A DNA stretch of 8,107 nt. Source: Cytophagales bacterium. GTDB lineage: Bacteria; Bacteroidota; Bacteroidia; Cytophagales; Cyclobacteriaceae. The notes under the pieces are model-generated. The model did no database searches and was not told the origin of the DNA. It saw only the letters and a program-made list of their open reading frames with translations. Below are positions 1 to 6,396 of this stretch, one piece after another. The position numbers and the translations under genes were made by a program. Each line of letters starts with the position of its first letter. Position 1 is the first letter of the stretch. The stretch spans positions 614 to 8,720 of the forward strand of contig DMST01000345.1 of the NCBI GenBank assembly GCA_003454975.1, written 5' to 3'.

Positions 1-2
1 AG

Positions 3-23
3 GCTAGAAAGTAGAAGTCAGAA
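3..23 (-). repeat. Heptamer tandem remnant (TTCTNNN x3)
   Basis: Read on the minus strand, three consecutive heptamers begin with TTCT: TTCTGAC (17-23), TTCTACT (10-16) and TTCTAGC (3-9). The flanking stretch up to about 35 (TTTTCTTTTGTATTCTGAC on the minus strand) resembles the heptamer array at 5818-5895, where TTCTGTA and TTCTAC also occur. The two copies lie in opposite orientation. It is probably the end of a longer array that starts left of the window. Confidence 0.5.
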
Positions 24-70
24 TACAAAAGAAAACCTTGGGTAGGTAACTATCTTCTGCTCAAATACAG

Positions 71-100
71 AACCGCCAGGGGAAACCTTGGCGGTTTTTT
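71..100 (+). terminator. Intrinsic terminator of a gene left of the window
   Basis: AACCGCCAGGG (71-81) pairs with CCTTGGCGGTT (86-96), an 11-bp stem with one G-U, closed by a GAAA tetraloop (82-85). A run of six T (95-100) follows. The orientation suits a plus-strand gene ending before the window. The convergent zinc-ribbon gene at 136-420 reads into it from the other side. The minus-strand product has only a weak T-rich tail, so action in both directions is possible but not clear. Confidence 0.85.
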
Positions 101-135
101 AGTTCTGGGTTGTAAGTCAGTGAATGAAAGCTCAG

Positions 136-420
136 CTACCGCAACTCCACCCCACATTTTGGGCAAGCCTTAGGGTTCCAGCCGCGGCCCAGGTGCTTGT
201 TGCAGTTGGGGCAGCGCCAGTTGAGTAGCGAAGCAATGAGCATACCCGCCTCCAATACCAACACCAACAGCACTACCTGCAAGGGCTTGAGGGGCGCCAT
301 AGCCTGTGGGTACACGTTGATGTAAAGCATGGCCGCAAAACCCAACAGGGCCAACAAGCCAATAATAATCTGGCGATTACGCCGCGAACGGTAGGTCTTT
401 TGAATATCGGTAAGGTCCAT
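136..420 (-). CDS. Small membrane protein with C-terminal zinc ribbon
   Basis: The protein has 94 residues from the ATG at 420-418; a longer reading would need an upstream TTG and adds five unconvincing residues. After a basic N-terminus (residues 8-16, KTYRSRRNR) come two hydrophobic segments, about 17-36 and 47-67. The C-terminus has two CxxC pairs, C70/C73 and C86/C89, spaced as in a zinc ribbon. The basic loop before the first helix suggests that both termini are cytoplasmic, which would place the zinc ribbon in the cytoplasm. No specific family is recognised and the function is unknown; zinc-ribbon membrane proteins of this size are common and usually uncharacterised. It stands alone, convergent with whatever precedes the terminator at 71-100. 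A near-consensus -7 box lies only 4 bp upstream of the start. Confidence 0.75.
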   Translation of the reverse strand: MDLTDIQKTYRSRRNRQIIIGLLALLGFAAMLYINVYPQAMAPLKPLQVVLLVLVLEAGMLIASLLNWRCPNCNKHLGRGWNPKACPKCGVELR

Positions 421-424
421 GCTG

Positions 425-432
425 CAAATTAA
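425..432 (-). promoter_or_regulatory. Possible -7 element, leaderless spacing
   Basis: On the minus strand TTAATTTG matches the Bacteroidota -7 consensus TAnnTTTG at five of six fixed positions. It is followed by CAGC and then the ATG of the zinc-ribbon gene. No TTTG is seen at the expected -33 distance. The case rests mainly on the same spacing recurring at 5548-5555, 5893-5900 and 7100-7107. Confidence 0.3.
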
Positions 433-494
433 CAAAAAGGGAAACGAACGGCCTCGATAAAGTAAGAACCCACTGAGTGGCTAGCGCGAGAGGG

Positions 495-1118
495 TTACTC
501 ACCCTCAGCCCATCGGATGCTGCCCAGCTTCACCTCCCAAACCAAATTGCTACCCCGCCTTCCGAAGGACTTCTCTACCTGCTGCAGGTAGACCTCCGCT
601 TGCTGTATGCCGGTATGCTCCGTCACCGCTTCTCCTATTTGGTAGCCACGGGCTACCAGCACATACTCCAATCTGCCTTGGTACAGCCCATCCAGGGAAG
701 GAACCAACGGCTGTACCCAAGCCATGCTGTCTAGCTGAATTTCTACCGCGCTGTAGGTGCTCTCTACCGAATCCAGGAACACCACCAAGGGTAAGGGCAG
801 GCCTGCCTCGAAAAGTGGAGCTACAGTAACCGTGCTATCCAGAAATAAATCGGTAGTACGCTGGCGGGTATCCGATACCGAGTTCATGGTGCTGTACTGA
901 GCATTGGCCTGGTATCCCATCAGGTCGTAGAAATCCTGCAGCTTCTGCTCTCCCCGTCGGCCAAAGGCCGTTAGCTGCCGGTCCGATAAGGAATAGGACG
1001 TTAAATCTCGTTCCAGATCCACGGAGCGGGACACTTGCTGCTCTTGCCGCTGGTATGCTTGTGCAGATGCCCCCACCGGACCCATCGCCATCACAAATAT
1101 GAAAAACCAAGCTTTCAT
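495..1118 (-). CDS. Secreted protein of unknown function
   Basis: The protein has 207 residues and starts at ATG 1118-1116. Residues 1-19 form a signal peptide: MK, then a hydrophobic core (AWFFIFVMAMGPVG), then ASA followed by Q, a typical signal peptidase I site. There is no lipobox cysteine, so it is probably periplasmic or exported. Residues about 25-75 are charged and likely helical; the middle and C-terminal parts look mixed alpha/beta. I recognise no family. The start lies 5 bp after the TAG of the membrane-anchored gene upstream (1124-2062), so the two are almost certainly co-transcribed and may act together at the cell envelope. The last residues (WAEGE) are acidic, and I see no strong terminator after the stop. 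Confidence 0.75.
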   Translation of the reverse strand: MKAWFFIFVMAMGPVGASAQAYQRQEQQVSRSVDLERDLTSYSLSDRQLTAFGRRGEQKLQDFYDLMGYQANAQYSTMNSVSDTRQRTTDLFLDSTVTVAPLFEAGLPLPLVVFLDSVESTYSAVEIQLDSMAWVQPLVPSLDGLYQGRLEYVLVARGYQIGEAVTEHTGIQQAEVYLQQVEKSFGRRGSNLVWEVKLGSIRWAEGE

Positions 1119-1123
1119 AGGTT

Positions 1124-2062
1124 CTACTCTTGTTGCGTAAAACGCATTTCTATAATCTTCTCCTGCTCATACGCTAGCTCCAGCACCTGAATCTCCTGCA
1201 GACTGGCTAGCGGAAAGGTGAGCTTATCTACAAACTCTGCCTTGGTATATAGCTCAATTCCCGTTCCCGTTTCCGGGTCCTCCTGAAAGATGCGTGCCTC
1301 GTCATGAAACATCATGTTGAGCTGCTGGCGACGCTTCTCGTAGTCCTCCACCTTACCGGTAGAGAAATAGTAGATCATCCGTGCGAAATCATCGCTCCGC
1401 AGGGCCAGTCGCTCCTCCGGTATGTGGCTCTGCCACCGTCGGGTGATGGTATCCGGGCGATAGTAAGGGGCACTCACCACCAGCGTAATTTGCTCCTGCG
1501 GCAGCGTCAATTCCAGGCAACCACCGTCAGCATCTACCACCCGCACCGGACTCTGATCTTCGTATAGGATGGTTACCTCTATAGGTCCGGGTTCAATCAG
1601 CGTGCCACGGATGGCGTCCTCTACGCAAATCCGGTACACTCCGCCGCCCTCTGCCGAACCCAAGCGTATACCCAGCCAAATGCTGAGCCCAGCAATGCCC
1701 AATAGCAGCAGCACCCACATCCAGGGTCGAGATCGCCTGGTGGGTGGCGAGGCCGTGCCCTCCTTTTGCGTATGCCGCTCTACAAACGCCGCCCAATCTG
1801 CAAAACCCACGTAGGCACTCAGCAGATCCAACATATCTACCCGCGGTAGCTTCTTTAGGGGTTCCGTCTTCACGTACGTGTAAAACCACTTCTCGCTGAT
1901 GCGCCCCTGCACCGTAGCTACCAAGTGTTCCTGTAGGGCAACTATTTGCTGCCCCTTCCAATCGCGGATCGTCGCCGTTTCCTGCGGATGGGCCCGCCGA
2001 AAGGTATTTTCTACCTGCTGCAGTAATTGGGAGAACACGTAGGCCTGTGAAGTTTCTTGCAT
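1124..2062 (-). CDS. Single-pass membrane protein, cytoplasmic N-domain and periplasmic C-domain
   Basis: The protein has 312 residues from ATG 2062-2060. The frame stays open upstream to 2257, including an ATG at 2152-2150, but residues from that extension look random and overlap the dyad at 2118-2149. Residues 1-100 form a soluble domain containing ISEKWFYTYVK and LPRVDMLDLLSAYVGF; this pattern recurs, from memory, at the N-terminus of uncharacterised Bacteroidota membrane proteins and looks like a small helical recognition domain. A basic stretch (RRSR, 109-112) and one membrane helix (about 114-133) follow. Residues 140-205 resemble a beta-sandwich of the carboxypeptidase-regulatory-like type. 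Residues 222-312 resemble a SnoaL/NTF2-like fold. The domain assignments are from pattern only. It leads a two-gene operon with the secreted protein downstream, and is divergent from the SIMPL-like gene. Function unknown. Confidence 0.7.
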   Translation of the reverse strand: MQETSQAYVFSQLLQQVENTFRRAHPQETATIRDWKGQQIVALQEHLVATVQGRISEKWFYTYVKTEPLKKLPRVDMLDLLSAYVGFADWAAFVERHTQKEGTASPPTRRSRPWMWVLLLLGIAGLSIWLGIRLGSAEGGGVYRICVEDAIRGTLIEPGPIEVTILYEDQSPVRVVDADGGCLELTLPQEQITLVVSAPYYRPDTITRRWQSHIPEERLALRSDDFARMIYYFSTGKVEDYEKRRQQLNMMFHDEARIFQEDPETGTGIELYTKAEFVDKLTFPLASLQEIQVLELAYEQEKIIEMRFTQQE

Positions 2063-2101
2063 CAACGGACGGGGATGAAAAACAGAGGGTTGGGTGCTTT
2101 G

Positions 2102-2149
2102 TAAAACTAGGGAAAAACCTTGTAAACCCTTTACAAAGGCTTTGCAAGG
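2102..2149 (-). promoter_or_regulatory. Dyad operator candidate with weak minus-strand promoter
   Basis: TTGTAAA (2120-2126) and TTTACAA (2130-2136) form a perfect 7-bp dyad around CCC. A third half-site, TTTGCAAGG (2141-2149), is again complementary to CCTTGTAAA at 2118-2126 except for one base. On the minus strand a -7-like TAGTTTTA (2109-2102) lies about 40 bp before the membrane-protein start. A TTTG (2137-2134) lies 24 bp upstream of it, longer than the usual 19-21. The dyad would sit inside the promoter spacer, as an operator could. The site lies between divergent genes and might control either. Confidence 0.3.
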
Positions 2150-2256
2150 CATTTTTTGACTGTCAGGCACCCGGTACCCGTTGGTTGGGATGTCGGCAGA
2201 CCTAACCCGGTTCTGGCCGGGCAACAACAAATATTCATTCAAAAAACAATCGAACA

Positions 2257-3300
2257 ATGAAAGTATTCACCGGTGTATTCGTCCTCTTGCTTATGGCATC
2301 CCAAACCATGGCTCAGCAACAAAGCCAGATAGTACGAGGCTATGCCAATCAGCAATTAGAAGAATACCTCTCCAACGATAACCTGTATTACCGCGCCTCT
2401 ACGGCCGCTGATCCCTCCGTGAACATCAATACGGGAAACCGCTTTGTGATGGAGGTTAAGGTGCTCAACAATGTAGTGGCCGATCAGTTGGTGGCGATTT
2501 TCAACATCACACAGATCGGCGAGACGGCCGAGGAAGCTGAACGGCTTTCTACCCAACGTATCGAAGGCTTCAAACAAGACCTATTTGACCTGGGGGTGTC
2601 CGAGGAAAATGTATTTCAGGACCTCATCGCCTTTGCCCCTTATTACAGCGAAAAGAATCGCCTTTTCAGCCAAACCAAAGTGAAGAAGCCGGCCGGGTTT
2701 GAGCTGCAAGTCAACCTGCACATTCGGTATTCGGATAGCAATCTGATCAACCGCATCCTAAGCATCGCCGCCACGCACGAGATATACGATCTGGTGCGCG
2801 TGGAGTATAACGTAGAGGACATCGAGCAGGTATACCATGACATGCGCCTGAAGGCGATGGAAGAAGTGGCCCGCCGCCAGGAAGCCTACCAGACCCTGGG
2901 TATGGACTTGACTGAGGTGCACCGCAAGCTAGCCGAAGGCCATCGGGCCTACATGCCGCAGGAGCGGTACCTGGACTACACCGGGGTTACGCTAATTGCC
3001 AAGGAGGACAAGACCGAGGGCGGCAACGAAGCCGATGATTTCCGCAATCCGCAAACCGCCTTTTACGCACCGCTCAGCTACAAAGACTACGATGCGGTGA
3101 TCAACCCCGTAATCATGGAACCCGTGGTGCAGTTCACCTATTCCCTGAAGATAGATTTTGAGTTTCCCTACCTAGCTCCCGAAGAGAAGGAGGAAGTTGT
3201 GGAAACGGCTTCCCACGAAGAAGAACCCGAAGGCCCAATCAAACAGTTTTATCTTATCACCCCCAACGGCGAGATAAAGTTCGTCACCGAGGGACGGTAA
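2257..3300 (+). CDS. Secreted SIMPL-like (DUF541) protein
   Basis: The protein has 347 residues from ATG 2257. Residues 1-19 are a signal peptide ending TMA before QQQ. The body resembles SIMPL/DUF541 periplasmic proteins: a beta strand (VMEVKVLNNVVADQLVAIF), the helix QIGETAEEAERLSTQRIEGF (86-105), and DLFDLGVSEENVFQDL, the usual helix followed by a glycine and a serine/threonine turn. The second half has ELQVNLHIRYSDSNLINRI and later an alanine/lysine-rich helix ending in LG (MRLKAMEEVARRQEAYQTLG), another family trait. The C-terminus has an acidic linker (EEKEEVVE, EEEPEG) and a short strand-rich tail. The family's role is poorly defined; members are exported and often envelope- or stress-linked. 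The gene is divergent from the membrane-protein/secreted-protein pair, which suggests a shared envelope theme. No clear promoter box is seen directly upstream. Confidence 0.7.
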   Translation: MKVFTGVFVLLLMASQTMAQQQSQIVRGYANQQLEEYLSNDNLYYRASTAADPSVNINTGNRFVMEVKVLNNVVADQLVAIFNITQIGETAEEAERLSTQRIEGFKQDLFDLGVSEENVFQDLIAFAPYYSEKNRLFSQTKVKKPAGFELQVNLHIRYSDSNLINRILSIAATHEIYDLVRVEYNVEDIEQVYHDMRLKAMEEVARRQEAYQTLGMDLTEVHRKLAEGHRAYMPQERYLDYTGVTLIAKEDKTEGGNEADDFRNPQTAFYAPLSYKDYDAVINPVIMEPVVQFTYSLKIDFEFPYLAPEEKEEVVETASHEEEPEGPIKQFYLITPNGEIKFVTEGR

Positions 3301-3308
3301 GACCATTG

Positions 3309-3360
3309 AAATTTCTCATGTAGAGGGGATGCGCACAAGCTCCCACTACATGAGAAATTT
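3309..3360. repeat. 15-bp perfect inverted repeat (long hairpin)
   Basis: AAATTTCTCATGTAG (3309-3323) is exactly complementary to CTACATGAGAAATTT (3346-3360). After an A/A mismatch the stem continues with GGGG against TCCC for four more pairs, leaving a 12-nt loop (3329-3340). It begins 9 bp after the stop of the SIMPL-like gene, in the spacer between convergent operons. There is no T-run beyond the stem, so it is not a textbook terminator, although a bidirectional terminator or mRNA-stabilising role is possible. The perfect arms could also be a small repeated palindrome found elsewhere in the genome. Confidence 0.8.
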
Positions 3361-3372
3361 GTTGGTAGATAA

Positions 3373-3540
3373 TTCTGTTGCCAAGCCGTGTGCCAACAGT
3401 CTCGAAGGAACCTTCTTGGTTTAGCACATCATACGGGACTTAAGAATTGTACTAGTCTGGAATGGTTTATTGAAAAGGATCGACTGCGTGAAGAGTATCA
3501 GCAAAGGTTGGCCGATGTGTGGCGCGTAGACTTGGTTTAA
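3373..3540 (+). pseudogene. Possible decayed coding remnant
   Basis: One plus-strand frame stays open from a TAA at 3370-3372 to a TAA at 3538-3540 (55 codons) without any ATG. Its last 30 codons read like real protein, including LEWFIEKDRLREEYQQRL followed by ADVWRVDLV: amphipathic, charged, ending in a hydrophobic strand. Upstream of that the reading is cysteine- and histidine-rich and unconvincing. It may be the C-terminal stub of a deleted gene, or chance. I do not recognise a family. Confidence 0.25.
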
Positions 3541-3550
3541 ATTTCTGATA

Positions 3551-3565
3551 AAGCGCGCTGCGCTC
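3551..3565 (-). terminator. Weak terminator candidate after the histidine kinase
   Basis: On the minus strand AGCGC, loop AGC, GCGCT forms a compact GC-rich stem followed by TTATC. It lies about 40 bp after the kinase stop. The T-tract is short and interrupted, so this is only a candidate. Confidence 0.25.
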
Positions 3566-3605
3566 ATCGGTAAACTATCTTTTCAAAGGGGCTATTATAG
3601 AGCCA

Positions 3606-4862
3606 TCATAAGCTCAGCCTAAGCGTATGCCAACCGGCCACATAAGTATAATCAATAGCCCAGTGCTGGCGCTCCACAATCTGCTTCACAATCGCCAGGC
3701 CCAAGCCCAGCGAAGCACCGCTTTGGGCGTCCTTCTTGAAGCGCCGGAAAAGCTGCTGCGGATCATCCACCGAGGGTGCTTCACCGGTATTCCGCACCGT
3801 CAAGGCATCTTCCGTCAGAGTCACTTCAATTTGCCCCGATTGCACGTTGTGCCGGATGGCATTTTGCAGAAGGTTGGTTAACAATACCTCCACCAGTACA
3901 GGATCTAGGGTCACTTGTTTGCCTTCGGTTATGTTGTGGCTCAGCTGCAGCTCTTTCAACTCAATAAGCTCCTCTAAATCAAACAGTTTGTCCTGTAAAT
4001 GTGCAGAAAGGTCTACTGGCTGAATATCCGAGAACTCCTCATTGCCAATTTTGGTGAGCAGGGCCAGCGAGGAGCCCAATTTACTGAGGGTATTTACCGA
4101 CTGCTGTGCCGACTGAATGAGTTGTAAATCGCCATCCTTCAGGTTAGGGGAGTTTACCAGCAATTCCAGCTTACCCCGGGCTACCGCCAGGGGCGTTTGC
4201 ATTTCATGAGAAGCATTGTCAGAGAACTCCTTTAAGCTTTGGTAGTCCTGGCGGCTCTTTTCCGTCATGCGGCCTAGGAAATCGTTGAGCCGACGAAACT
4301 CTTTGGTCTGAGTAGGAGGGAGAGACAGGGGAGTATTGGCTCCCAGCTTAAATCCTCGAATATTCTCCAACAGCCGGTTAAACGGCCGGAATAACCAAGT
4401 AGAAAGCAGCAAGGTGATGATCAGTACCCCTCCAAACAGAATTAGGTACGTTTTCACCAGGGACTCTCGTACCCCGTCCGAGATATCATCTGATTCAATC
4501 ATCAGGTCATACATCGAGAAGGCATAGTACAGGCTATCTACACGACGGGTAGCATTGATTAGGGTGAACGTTTCGGGTCGCTTCAGCCAAGGGTGCATGA
4601 GCACCGTATCCGAAAAACTGTAGCCTTCCATTACCGAATCGGTACCGAGTAAGGTGATTTGAACCCGCTCCGTTTCCAGATTGGAGGCGGGTACTCCTGA
4701 CGCTAGCGAAGTAGTGAGCTCTTCTAACTGCTCGCGCAGGTGCCGCTGCTGTTCCTCATTCACTGTTCGCTGAATAACCGAAAAAGTCACACCCCCACCA
4801 ATCAGGAATACCACTAGTGTAACCACCAAATAGATCAGCAAAACCTTGGTAATCAGACGCAT
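3606..4862 (-). CDS. Sensor histidine kinase
   Basis: The protein has 418 residues from ATG 4862-4860. It is an inner-membrane sensor that autophosphorylates on histidine and passes the phosphate to the response regulator encoded directly upstream. A membrane helix at about 7-30 and a second at about 138-157 enclose a periplasmic sensor region of about 105 residues with no recognised fold. The cytoplasmic H-box FSDNASHEMQTPLAV carries the phospho-acceptor H219. The N-box LLTNLLQNAIRHN has N334. The G1 position reads NTG (358-360) rather than the usual DxGxG. LFRRF (371-375) is the F-box and GASLGLGLA (382-390) the G2 loop. The altered G1 is common in this kinase subgroup and need not mean inactivity. 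The start overlaps the regulator stop at TAATG, which suggests translational coupling. The signal sensed is unknown. Confidence 0.93.
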   Translation of the reverse strand: MRLITKVLLIYLVVTLVVFLIGGGVTFSVIQRTVNEEQQRHLREQLEELTTSLASGVPASNLETERVQITLLGTDSVMEGYSFSDTVLMHPWLKRPETFTLINATRRVDSLYYAFSMYDLMIESDDISDGVRESLVKTYLILFGGVLIITLLLSTWLFRPFNRLLENIRGFKLGANTPLSLPPTQTKEFRRLNDFLGRMTEKSRQDYQSLKEFSDNASHEMQTPLAVARGKLELLVNSPNLKDGDLQLIQSAQQSVNTLSKLGSSLALLTKIGNEEFSDIQPVDLSAHLQDKLFDLEELIELKELQLSHNITEGKQVTLDPVLVEVLLTNLLQNAIRHNVQSGQIEVTLTEDALTVRNTGEAPSVDDPQQLFRRFKKDAQSGASLGLGLAIVKQIVERQHWAIDYTYVAGWHTLRLSL

Positions 4863-5542
4863 TAGCTAGGCTTTGTGAATTTATAACCAGTGCCGTATAG
4901 GGTGGTAATGTAGTCCGGCCCGCCTGCTTGGGTGATCTTCTTACGCAGGTTTTTGATGTGCTGGTACACAAAATCGAACGAATCCTGCGTGTCCATATAG
5001 TCGCCCCACAGGTGCTCAGCAATCGTCTGCTTGGTCAATACCCGGCCTTGGTTGGCAAGCAAATACAACAACAGGTCATATTCCTTCTTAGTCAAATCCA
5101 GCAATTGCTCATTCACTTTCGCTTCCCGGGTATCAGTGTCTACCGTTATAAGGTCAAAAGCAAGCACGTGGTTGCCCGCCAGGTGTTTGCGGCGGTAAAT
5201 AGCCTTCAGCCGGGCATTCAATTCTGATAGGTGGAAAGGCTTCGCCAGGTAGTCATCCGCACCCAGATCCAGCCCATTGATCTTGTCCTCCACGGAGTCC
5301 TTGGCCGAGATCACCAATACCCCCAGCTTGGATTGCTTCTGGCGTACCTCGCGCAAAAGATCTAGCCCATTGCCGTCGGGCAGCATAATATCCAGCAGCA
5401 ACAAATCGTACTCATAAGCATATACCTTTTCCATACCCTCCTCAAAGGTGCTTACCCCTTCACAAACCACACCCTCCTGAGCCAGGAACGTAGTTACGTT
5501 GGTCAGTAAACCAGGATTATCTTCTACCACCAGGACTTTCAT
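4862..5542 (-). CDS. OmpR/PhoB-family response regulator
   Basis: The protein has 226 residues from ATG 5542-5540. Residues 1-118 form a receiver domain: the acidic pair E7/D8 in VVEDN, phospho-acceptor D51 in LLLLDIMLPDG, switch S79 in VLVISAKD and K101 in YLAKPF. Residues about 128-224 are a winged-helix DNA-binding domain with LTKKEYDLLLYLLANQGRVL and the closing hairpin TTLYGTGYKF. All conserved receiver residues are present, so it should be active. It is the first gene of the two-component operon; the histidine kinase follows with a one-base overlap. Target genes cannot be named; the envelope genes just beyond the kinase are plausible but untested. A near-consensus -7 box 5 bp before the start hints at a leaderless message. 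Confidence 0.95.
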   Translation of the reverse strand: MKVLVVEDNPGLLTNVTTFLAQEGVVCEGVSTFEEGMEKVYAYEYDLLLLDIMLPDGNGLDLLREVRQKQSKLGVLVISAKDSVEDKINGLDLGADDYLAKPFHLSELNARLKAIYRRKHLAGNHVLAFDLITVDTDTREAKVNEQLLDLTKKEYDLLLYLLANQGRVLTKQTIAEHLWGDYMDTQDSFDFVYQHIKNLRKKITQAGGPDYITTLYGTGYKFTKPS

Positions 5543-5547
5543 GCTTA

Positions 5548-5555
5548 CGAAAGTA
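5548..5555 (-). promoter_or_regulatory. Candidate -7 element of the two-component operon
   Basis: The minus strand reads TACTTTCG, one base off TAnnTTTG, then TAAGC, then the regulator ATG. A TTG lies 16 bp upstream, closer than the usual 19-21 bp. Transcription would start at or next to the start codon. Confidence 0.35.
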
Positions 5556-5590
5556 AGGCAGGTTTTTGAATCAATTTTGAAGATATACTT

Positions 5591-5625
5591 GCAGAGACGC
5601 CAAGGGTTTCGCAGAGCACGTAAAG
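5591..5625. repeat. Two-copy GCAGAG direct repeat, 20-bp period
   Basis: GCAGAGACGCCAAGG (5591-5605) and GCAGAGCACGTAAAG (5611-5625) are diverged copies of one unit, separated by GTTTC. From memory, similar GCAGAGACGCAAAG units recur as tandem intergenic repeats in Bacteroidota. There is no coding potential here. Confidence 0.5.
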
Positions 5626-5650
5626 AAGTAATGATAGTTTACAGTTTATG

Positions 5651-5712
5651 GAGGCTGGAAGTTCGAGGTAGGAGGTTCGAAGTTGGAAATTGGATTTTGG
5701 AATTGGAATTTC
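5651..5712. repeat. Heptamer tandem array (GARRTTS)
   Basis: Nine consecutive units start with GA: the first is GAGGCTG, the clearest are GAAGTTC, GAGGTTC and GAAGTTG, and the last is GAATTTC. All are 7 bp except the eighth (5700-5705), which has 6. The units are diverged and the array is not coding. It lies between the regulator start and the DUF6155-like gene. Confidence 0.75.
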
Positions 5713-5730
5713 ACATCTCCACTCCTGCAC

Positions 5731-5802
5731 ATTGTCATATTATCGCATGGTCACATTAACCCATTAGCTCATTGGCTCATCGGCTCATCAACTCATTAGC
5801 CC
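5731..5802. repeat. Octamer tandem array (about nine units)
   Basis: Nine in-phase 8-bp units each begin with AT; the last six (5755-5802) fit ATYRRCYC closely, for example ATTAGCTC and ATTGGCTC, while the first three are more diverged. It begins only 18 bp after the heptamer array and has a different unit length and sequence, so it is an independent expansion. Confidence 0.75.
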
Positions 5803-5817
5803 CTCCTTTTTTCGGTT

Positions 5818-5895
5818 TTCTGAATTCTGACCCGTAGCGCTGTCTTGGCATTTTCTGTATTCTACTTCTCTCACTTCTCGCTTCTCAATTCTTAT
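5818..5895. repeat. TTCT-heptamer array running into a promoter
   Basis: Units begin with TTCT: TTCTGAA (5818-5824) and TTCTGAC (5825-5831), a 21-bp break, then TTCTGTA, TTCTAC, a 9-bp unit, TTCTCGC, TTCTCAA and TTCTTAT (5853-5895). The final unit overlaps the -7 box at 5893-5900. The same unit type occurs at 3-23 on the other strand. Confidence 0.6.
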
Positions 5896-5900
5896 GTTTG
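5893..5900 (+). promoter_or_regulatory. -7 element of the DUF6155-like gene
   Basis: TATGTTTG matches TAnnTTTG exactly and is followed by TCAG and then the ATG at 5905. No TTTG lies at the -33 distance, which is occupied by TTCT repeats. The spacing implies that transcription starts at about the first base of the start codon. Confidence 0.5.
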
Positions 5901-5904
5901 TCAG

Positions 5905-6396
5905 ATGCAAATAGCCTCACTGAGCGAACTCAAACGCGAACTTTCCACCTATTCCCAAGAAGACCTGATCAAAACCTGCCTGCGGCTAGCCAAGCACAAG
6001 AAGGAGGTAAAGGAACTACTGCACTACCTGTGCTTTGAGGCCCAAGACCAAGACAGTTACATCAATCTGGTAAAGGAAGAGCTGGAAGAGGGCTTTAAGG
6101 AGCTACCCTATATGAGCTTTTACCACGGTAAGGGGCGGCTGCGAAAGATTCGCCGAGAGATGAATAAGTACATCAAATTTGCCGGAGAAAAGCAGACCGA
6201 GGCCGAAATCCGGATCTACTTTTGCCAGCAAATGTTGGAAGCGGGCATGGACTTGCCCCGCAGTTCGGTGCTGCTCAATCTCTACCGGGGCCAGATCAAG
6301 GCCATCGAGAAAGCCATCGACAAGCTACACCCAGACTTGCAATTCGACTACGAAGGTGACTATGAGGAGCTGATTTCAGCGGTAGATTTGGGGTAA
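5905..6396 (+). CDS. DUF6155-like small cytoplasmic protein
   Basis: The protein has 163 residues from ATG 5905; an upstream TTG reading would add 20 residues encoded by the TTCT repeat and is rejected. It has no signal peptide or membrane segment and is almost wholly helical and charged. The N-terminus (SELKRELSTYSQEDLIKTCL, then KHKKEVKELLHYL) matches my memory of the DUF6155 family, in which an 'LK.EL..LS.EDLI' helix is followed by a lysine-rich helix. A basic middle part (RLRKIRREMNKYIKF) and a C-terminal helix pair follow. The function of the family is unknown. It stands between the repeat patchwork and the DUF5655 gene, with 194 bp to the latter, so it is probably its own unit. Confidence 0.65.
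   Translation: MQIASLSELKRELSTYSQEDLIKTCLRLAKHKKEVKELLHYLCFEAQDQDSYINLVKEELEEGFKELPYMSFYHGKGRLRKIRREMNKYIKFAGEKQTEAEIRIYFCQQMLEAGMDLPRSSVLLNLYRGQIKAIEKAIDKLHPDLQFDYEGDYEELISAVDLG

Noticed and set aside
2206..2221. CCCGG-TTCTGG-CCGGG hairpin before the SIMPL-like gene.
   Set aside because: It is a short stem with no following T-tract and no competing partner, and could easily be chance.
1124..2257. Longer N-terminus of the membrane protein up to 2257 (377 residues).
   Set aside because: It needs a TTG start, the added residues look random, and it would place coding sequence over the dyad and the whole divergent spacer.
3627..4527. Several plus-strand open frames inside the histidine kinase gene.
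   Set aside because: They are antisense shadows of a well-supported kinase with all expected boxes.
5731..5802. CRISPR array.
   Set aside because: The units are 8 bp, contiguous and diverged, with no spacers and no cas genes.
5845..5904. TTG-started 20-residue extension of the DUF6155-like protein.
   Set aside because: It is encoded by the TTCT repeat and crosses a consensus -7 box; ATG 5905 fits the family start.
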